Below the pieces are notes generated by a model. It was not told the origin of the DNA. It did no database searches and worked only from the letters and a program-made list of their open reading frames with translations. Both the position numbers and the translations under genes were made by a program. 8,772 nt of DNA, taken from assembly GCA_035294325.1 (NCBI GenBank), contig DATGLE010000256.1, forward strand, positions 1-8,772. Reading direction: 5' to 3'. The first letter of the stretch is position 1. Every line of letters begins with the position of its first letter. This document shows, piece after piece, positions 6,137-8,772 of this stretch. This stretch comes from DATGLE01 sp035294325. Lineage in GTDB: Bacteria > Chloroflexota > Ktedonobacteria > Ktedonobacterales > Ktedonobacteraceae.

Positions 6137-6916
6137 ATGCCTTTCCCCTATGAGCGCTACGCAGCCCTGAGCGGAGCCTTTCCTGTCTGTTTCCCTGCGG
6201 GCGAAGATGAGTACGCCCGCAGGGTTGTGCAGGTTGTTGGCCGGGCCGGCGAGATGCTGACGCAACTGCTTGGCCTGCCGCTGCCCGTTATGCGGATCTT
6301 GCTGGTCGATCCGGCAGACTGGCAAGCTGTGCCGCATGATGACGAAGATATCAGCATAGCCCAGCCGTATTGGACGGAGGCGACTTCGCCGCCATCTCTT
6401 GTTGTGCCGCTGGAAATCGATGCTATTTTTGGCGAAATGACGCCGGCAAAGCTGGCTTTTATCCTCTACCAGATGCTCGCGCTGGCCTTTCTGGAGTCCG
6501 ATCCTCGCCCCTGGCCCGATGACAGCCCTTTGTGGGCGGACGAGTGGCAGCTAAAGTTCGCCGCGCTGTGGCTCTCTCACAACCTTGATGGTCAGCAGGG
6601 CATGGTCAACAAAGATCTGCGTGAGCGGTATGCCGGCATCTTTGAGCCAGAGCCGGATGGCAAAACGCCCGATACGGTGCGCAGTTTTGACTGGTATGAG
6701 GACACCGCGCCGGAAGATTACCTCTGCTATGAACTACTGCTTGAGCAGTTCGCGGCTGACCTGCTTGCTCGCTACGATCCTGGCGTTCTTCCCCGTTTTC
6801 TATCTTCCTATCGCGCAGGGCACAGCGCGCTATTAAGCGATGACGTAACCGCGATGCTGGCTGCCGCGCTCGGCCCCGGGGGAGCCGAGTGGTTGGAGTC
6901 CCTCGTCTATTTCTAA
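6137..6916 (+). CDS. Uncharacterised protein, possible degenerate peptidase-MA-like (gluzincin) fold
   Basis: A 259-residue acidic protein without signal peptide or clear transmembrane segment. I do not recognise a named family. Its order of elements resembles peptidase-MA-like gluzincins: a helix and strand 'LTQLLGLPLPVMRILLVDPADW' (41-62), a strand SPPSLVVPLE (84-93), then a helix LAFILYQMLALAFLE (106-120) where such peptidases carry HExxH, then PLWADEWQLKFAALWL (131-146) where they carry the P-x-W-x-x-E-G glutamate helix. Here HExxH is replaced by YQMLA, so zinc binding and catalysis are not expected; E136 remains. Residues 180-259 are helical with no motif. ATG 6137 follows the GTPase stop by 7 bp and has no ribosome site in the gap (gaaggga lies about 15 nt upstream, inside the GTPase gene), so translation is probably coupled. 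It may be a partner or regulator of the GTPase; that is inference. The coding call is firm, the fold is tentative. Confidence 0.85.
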   Translation: MPFPYERYAALSGAFPVCFPAGEDEYARRVVQVVGRAGEMLTQLLGLPLPVMRILLVDPADWQAVPHDDEDISIAQPYWTEATSPPSLVVPLEIDAIFGEMTPAKLAFILYQMLALAFLESDPRPWPDDSPLWADEWQLKFAALWLSHNLDGQQGMVNKDLRERYAGIFEPEPDGKTPDTVRSFDWYEDTAPEDYLCYELLLEQFAADLLARYDPGVLPRFLSSYRAGHSALLSDDVTAMLAAALGPGGAEWLESLVYF

Positions 6917-6954
6917 TCTCCAATGAGTGTGTCATCTTTTTGCACGCGTTGCCA

Positions 6955-7042
6955 CCTTCAGTGGCTTTCGAAGGGAAGGATGGCCGGCGGCGTCCGCAGG
7001 GCGCCGCCGGCCATCCTTCCCTTCGAGACGAAGTGCTGAAGG
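6955..7042. repeat. Long near-perfect palindrome (25-bp perfect core plus 7-bp outer arms)
   Basis: Arms 6968-6992 and 7002-7026 are perfectly complementary over 25 bp (tcgaagggaaggatggccgg plus cggcg) around a 9-nt loop tccgcaggg. An outer pair ccttcag (6955-6961) / ctgaagg (7036-7042) extends it across unequal interior loops, so the whole folds to about 88 nt. It lies 51 nt after the stop of the pseudo-peptidase gene and could end that operon, but no T-run follows. The A/G-rich gaagggaagga arms recall the REP-like cores elsewhere in the window without being the same sequence. Confidence 0.9.
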
Positions 7043-7110
7043 CGCGGAGGTGTCGGGGGAGGATGTGGGGGAGCCACAAAATGACGCGTGCCTACCCCCG
7101 GTTTTGTATG

Positions 7111-7139
7111 TTGAAATGAGAAGGATGCGGGGGTATAAT
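7111..7139 (+). promoter_or_regulatory. Strong sigma-70-type promoter of tyrA
   Basis: -35 TTGAAA (7111-7116), a 17-bp spacer and -10 TATAAT (7134-7139) give the best promoter match in the window. The start would fall near 7146, with a leader of about 60 nt. I saw no tyrosine attenuator or operator in that leader: it has no obvious stem-loop and no short tyrosine-rich frame. Confidence 0.75.
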
Positions 7140-7205
7140 TCCTGATAATCTGCAAGACGAAGCCCCGTATTTACCATCTTTAGATAGATAGCAAGAGGTT
7201 CAGGA

Positions 7206-8075
7206 ATGTTTAATCGTGTCGCTGTAATCGGCCTGGGTTTAATCGGCGGATCAATAGGGCTGGCGCTGCGCAAAGTGAAGGCCGCTCAGCAGGTAGCTGG
7301 CTACGATCTTGGCCGGGGAGTCAGTGATCGCGCTCGCCGCATCGGGGCCATCGACGAGCACTACAGCTCCCTGGCGGATACCGTGCGTGGCGCCGAACTG
7401 GTCATACTCGCAACCCCCGTGGGAGCGATGCGCGTCCTGCTGCAAAATATTGCCCCGGCGCTCTCCCCCGGCGCGGTAGTGACAGATGTTGCCAGCACGA
7501 AGGCGCAGGTGATCAACTGGGCGGAGGAGTTTCTGCCGCCCACGGTCTCATTTGTCGGAGGCCATCCGATGGCGGGCAAGGAAGTGAGCGGGGTTGAGGA
7601 GGCGGATGCCAGCCTCTTCCAGAACCGGATTTATTGCCTCACACCGACGGTGCGCACGCGCCCGGCTGCTATCAAGAAAGTATGCAGTATGATCGAGGCG
7701 CTGGGCGCACGCGTGCGCTTTTTGGAACCGGCTGAACATGATGGACAGGTTGCGGGAGTCAGCCACCTGCCGTTCATTGCCTCGATTGCCCTGGTGAACA
7801 CCCTTGCCAGAAGCGGCTCCTGGGCCGATGCCTCCCTGCTGGCAGCCAATGGTTTCCGTGACGTTTCGCGGCTGGCCGCCGGCAATCCCGAGATGTATCG
7901 CGATATCTGCCTGACCAACAGCGAATCTATTACGCGCTGGCTTGATGAATATATGGCTACATTGGGTGATCTGCGCCGGCGCATCGCCACACATGACAAA
8001 GATCTAAACGAGCAATTTGGTAAGGCAAGAGAGGTGCGCCTGCAATGGCAGGCCGATCAGGATATGAGCAGGTAG
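7206..8075 (+). CDS. tyrA: Prephenate (or arogenate) dehydrogenase
   Basis: A 289-residue monofunctional TyrA that oxidatively decarboxylates prephenate (or arogenate) in tyrosine biosynthesis, in the cytoplasm. The N-terminal Rossmann domain shows VAVIGLGLIGGSIGLAL (5-21) and GYD (32-34), whose aspartate suggests NAD+ preference. Next come ILATPVGAM (67-75), TDVASTK (93-99), GGHPMAGKEVSGVEEA (118-133) with the conserved substrate-site His and Ser, HDGQVAGVSHLPF (178-190), and FRDVSRLAAGNPEMYRDI (217-234) with the substrate-binding arginine. No ACT domain follows and no chorismate mutase domain is fused, so feedback control would have to act otherwise. ATG 7206 has aagagg 7 nt upstream. It appears monocistronic: no other aromatic-pathway gene is adjacent and about 700 bp of noncoding DNA follows. 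Prephenate versus arogenate specificity is not resolvable. Confidence 0.95.
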   Translation: MFNRVAVIGLGLIGGSIGLALRKVKAAQQVAGYDLGRGVSDRARRIGAIDEHYSSLADTVRGAELVILATPVGAMRVLLQNIAPALSPGAVVTDVASTKAQVINWAEEFLPPTVSFVGGHPMAGKEVSGVEEADASLFQNRIYCLTPTVRTRPAAIKKVCSMIEALGARVRFLEPAEHDGQVAGVSHLPFIASIALVNTLARSGSWADASLLAANGFRDVSRLAAGNPEMYRDICLTNSESITRWLDEYMATLGDLRRRIATHDKDLNEQFGKAREVRLQWQADQDMSR

Positions 8076-8110
8076 CGCGGACATCGAAGAATTCAGTACC
8101 TTTCTCCCTT

Positions 8111-8163
8111 GTAAAAAAAATCCGCCATGTGCTCTTGACAAGCCCACAAGGATATGGCATACT
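8111..8163 (+). promoter_or_regulatory. Promoter P1 (with A-tract upstream)
   Basis: TTGACA at 8135-8140, a 17-bp spacer and CATACT at 8158-8163 (four of six). An A8 run (8113-8120) lies about 14 bp upstream of the -35, as UP elements do. The start would be near 8170. Promoter P2 shares most of this sequence, including gctcttgacaa and the aaggatatg spacer half. Confidence 0.65.
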
Positions 8164-8179
8164 ATGCAAGCTGTTGCTA

Positions 8180-8331
8180 GAGATAATCACCCCGTCCTGA
8201 GGGAGCGGGTGCTCCTATCTCCGCAAAGCCTGTAGACTGTGCCACGTTAATGTGGCTCCTCAAGGGATGCTATCTCCCCGCGAAAGTGACGAACCTCAGG
8301 GGGTTCTTGTGGCCTTTTTCACTGCTACAGG
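8180..8331 (+). ncRNA. Candidate structured leader or small RNA downstream of P1
   Basis: A hairpin at 8180-8221 has an outer stem gagata/tatctc and an inner stem caccc/gggtg. Then cctgtag (8229-8235) can pair with ctacagg (8325-8331), enclosing the hairpins gccac/gtggc (8241-8256) and gaacc/ggttc (8291-8306), which makes a three-way junction. The words ctatctccgcaaag (8215-8228) and ctatctccccgcgaaag (8270-8286) echo each other. A T5 run at 8315-8319 follows the last inner hairpin by 8 nt, too far for a good terminator. This matches no riboswitch class I can recall; existence as an RNA is inferred from promoter plus helices only. Confidence 0.35.
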
Positions 8332-8346
8332 TAGCCAGGAGGATTT

Positions 8347-8388
8347 GTGACCGGAAAAGCAAGGGAGCGGAGTTTTGTGGAACTTTAA
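8347..8388 (+). CDS. Possible 13-codon leader peptide
   Basis: A perfect Shine-Dalgarno run AGGAGGA (8337-8343) stands just before GTG at 8347, which opens a 13-residue frame, MTGKARERSFVEL, ending in TAA at 8386-8388. It lies between the P1 leader and P2 and overlaps the left arm of the dyad at 8370-8406. Spacing from the SD is short (about 4 nt). Peptides this small are expected by chance; only the strength of the SD supports it. Confidence 0.25.
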   Translation: MTGKARERSFVEL

Positions 8389-8406
8389 AATTCGTCCACA
8401 AAGCTC
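8370..8406. promoter_or_regulatory. 12-bp inverted repeat abutting the P2 -35 box, possible operator
   Basis: The left arm gagttttgtgga (8370-8381) pairs with the right arm tccacaaagctc (8395-8406) with one G-T mismatch, around an AT-rich 13-nt centre (actttaaaattcg). The right arm ends at the base before the P2 -35 (8407). It could be a binding site for a dimeric regulator, overlapping an UP-like AT-rich segment, or an RNA hairpin in the P1 transcript. Confidence 0.5.
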
Positions 8407-8435
8407 TTGACAAACCGCAAAGGATATGAGATACT
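8407..8435 (+). promoter_or_regulatory. Promoter P2
   Basis: TTGACA at 8407-8412, a 17-bp spacer and GATACT at 8430-8435 (four of six); start near 8442. The AT-rich aactttaaaatt at 8381-8392 lies about 15 bp upstream of the -35. Sequence from gctcttgacaa through atacta matches P1 at about 29 of 36 positions, so the two promoters share origin or a common regulator. Confidence 0.65.
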
Positions 8436-8441
8436 ACAGTT

Positions 8442-8772
8442 GCAGTAATCAAGCGAATAAAAATCGCGAACTGAACGGGGAATGCCGGTAATGGCAGCAG
8501 ATAGAGAGTTTACCCCGTCTGGGCGACCTTAACAACTGAAGAGTGGAAAGCAGAACAGCAACCGCGCCCACCGGCCGCAAAGCTGGTGGGGCTGCGTTCC
8601 TGTCAAGCGAGAGGCGCCGCCGCGCTGGCGGCCTCTCACCAATCAGAGATGCGATTCTGCGATCAACAAGCAGCCGGTCGTCTCGCCTCGGAGTGAGGTG
8701 GGGCGCTGGTTCTGCCTGGATCGCTTTTCCATCCGCTTCTTCGGTTCATCCTCCAGCGGAGGGTGAACCCCA
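8442..8772 (+). ncRNA. Candidate large structured RNA downstream of P2 (runs off the window)
   Basis: Helices visible in order: acgggg/ccccgt (8475-8480 with 8513-8518) enclosing tgcc/ggca (8483-8496); cccaccggc/gctggtggg (8567-8575 with 8582-8590) with loop cgcaaa; gagagg...gccgcc with ggcggc...ctctc (8609-8637); gcgatc/gatcgc (8659-8664 with 8719-8724) enclosing cagc/gctg (8671-8674 with 8705-8708) and cgcctc/gaggtg (8684-8700); and a 12-bp hairpin ggttcatcctcc/ggagggtgaacc (8743-8769). Between 8521 and 8566 is a purine-rich, apparently unpaired stretch. No long open frame crosses it. No signature of RNase P RNA, tmRNA, SRP RNA, a T-box or a known riboswitch was recognised. Candidates are an rRNA or other stable-RNA leader, a cis-regulatory leader, or a HEARO/omega RNA ahead of an IscB/IsrB gene (HEARO is known from Ktedonobacter). 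Confidence 0.45.
8743..8769 (+). other. 12-bp stem-loop at the right edge
   Basis: ggttcatcctcc (8743-8754) and ggagggtgaacc (8758-8769) form a 12-bp stem with one G-U pair and a 3-nt loop. A pyrimidine-rich stretch precedes it. The three bases after it (cca) are the last in the window, so whether a T-run follows (intrinsic terminator) cannot be seen. Confidence 0.8.

Larger units (their letters stand above)
8076..8772. other. Gene-free region with tandem promoters and structured RNA candidates
   Basis: About 700 bp without a credible protein gene on either strand (the only open frame of any length, on the minus strand at 8270-8452, has no supporting features). It contains promoter P1 with its structured leader (about 8170-8331), a 13-codon mini-ORF, a dyad abutting promoter P2, and the folded segment downstream of P2 that runs to the window edge. 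The gene these elements serve lies beyond the window. Confidence 0.7.

Noticed and set aside
8215..8290. 'gcaaagcc' resembling part of the c-di-GMP-I (GEMM) riboswitch
   Set aside because: The rest of the GEMM core (the preceding GNRA-loop stem and the GGTA..GGGTTACC half) is absent; the word is too short to count.
8470..8510. SRP-RNA-like word 'gccggtaatggcagcag'
   Set aside because: The SRP apical loop reads GGTCAGG..GGAAGGNAGCAG; the match is only to the last few bases and the flanking stem does not fit.
8521..8600. T-box-like words (gagtgg ... aaccgcg) in the right-hand leader
   Set aside because: The T-box needs a contiguous AGNGTGGNACCGCG; here 14 bases separate the two halves and no matching terminator side follows.
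8700..8772. tRNA-like T-arm word 'ggttcatcc' near the right end
   Set aside because: The bases belong to a 12-bp hairpin, and no acceptor, D or anticodon stems can be drawn around it.

Overview
The window looks like chromosomal DNA of a high-GC bacterium, most likely of the Chloroflexota class Ktedonobacteria. This is inferred from a TPR protein resembling the C-terminal part of ktedonobacterial XRE-type regulators, from intergenic spaces full of palindromic or REP-like repeats with 'gtcatcctgagcg...agcgaaggat' cores, and from a run of mostly unlinked housekeeping genes. No database search was possible. There is no CRISPR array, no transposase and no recognisable tRNA or rRNA gene.

Layout, left to right. 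(1) 1-125: the last 40 codons of a gene cut by the window edge, probably a RIO-type kinase, followed by a perfect 22-bp palindrome. (2) 265-1305: a stand-alone TPR protein without the HTH its relatives usually carry. (3) 1306-1849: a noncoding stretch with a tandem 24-bp duplication and at least three REP-like units. (4) 1850-3651: a COG3618-type amidohydrolase/lactonase and a diacylglycerol-kinase-family lipid kinase, 20 bp apart and probably one operon. (5) 3658-4338, minus strand: endonuclease III (Nth), convergent with the kinase gene at 6 bp. (6) 4339-4824: a divergent intergenic region with stem-loops and the promoter of the next operon. (7) 4825-6916: an Era-like GTPase with a C-terminal DUF697-like domain, and a 259-aa protein whose layout resembles a zinc peptidase (gluzincin) that has lost its HExxH motif. 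The two genes lie 7 bp apart. (8) 6917-7205: a long palindrome and a strong promoter for the next gene. (9) 7206-8075: prephenate/arogenate dehydrogenase (tyrA). (10) 8076-8772: about 700 bp without a gene, holding two near-identical strong promoters, each followed by sequence rich in nested helices, and running off the window edge.

The protein genes are mostly ordinary: DNA repair, tyrosine biosynthesis, lipid phosphorylation and a sugar-lactone-type hydrolase. The less ordinary parts are the right-hand noncoding region (tandem promoters, an inverted repeat abutting the second -35 box, and a possible large structured RNA whose downstream gene lies outside the window) and the GTPase/pseudo-peptidase pair. 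What the structured RNA belongs to cannot be decided here. An rRNA or other stable-RNA leader, a cis-regulatory leader, and a HEARO/omega-type RNA ahead of an IscB/IsrB gene all remain possible.
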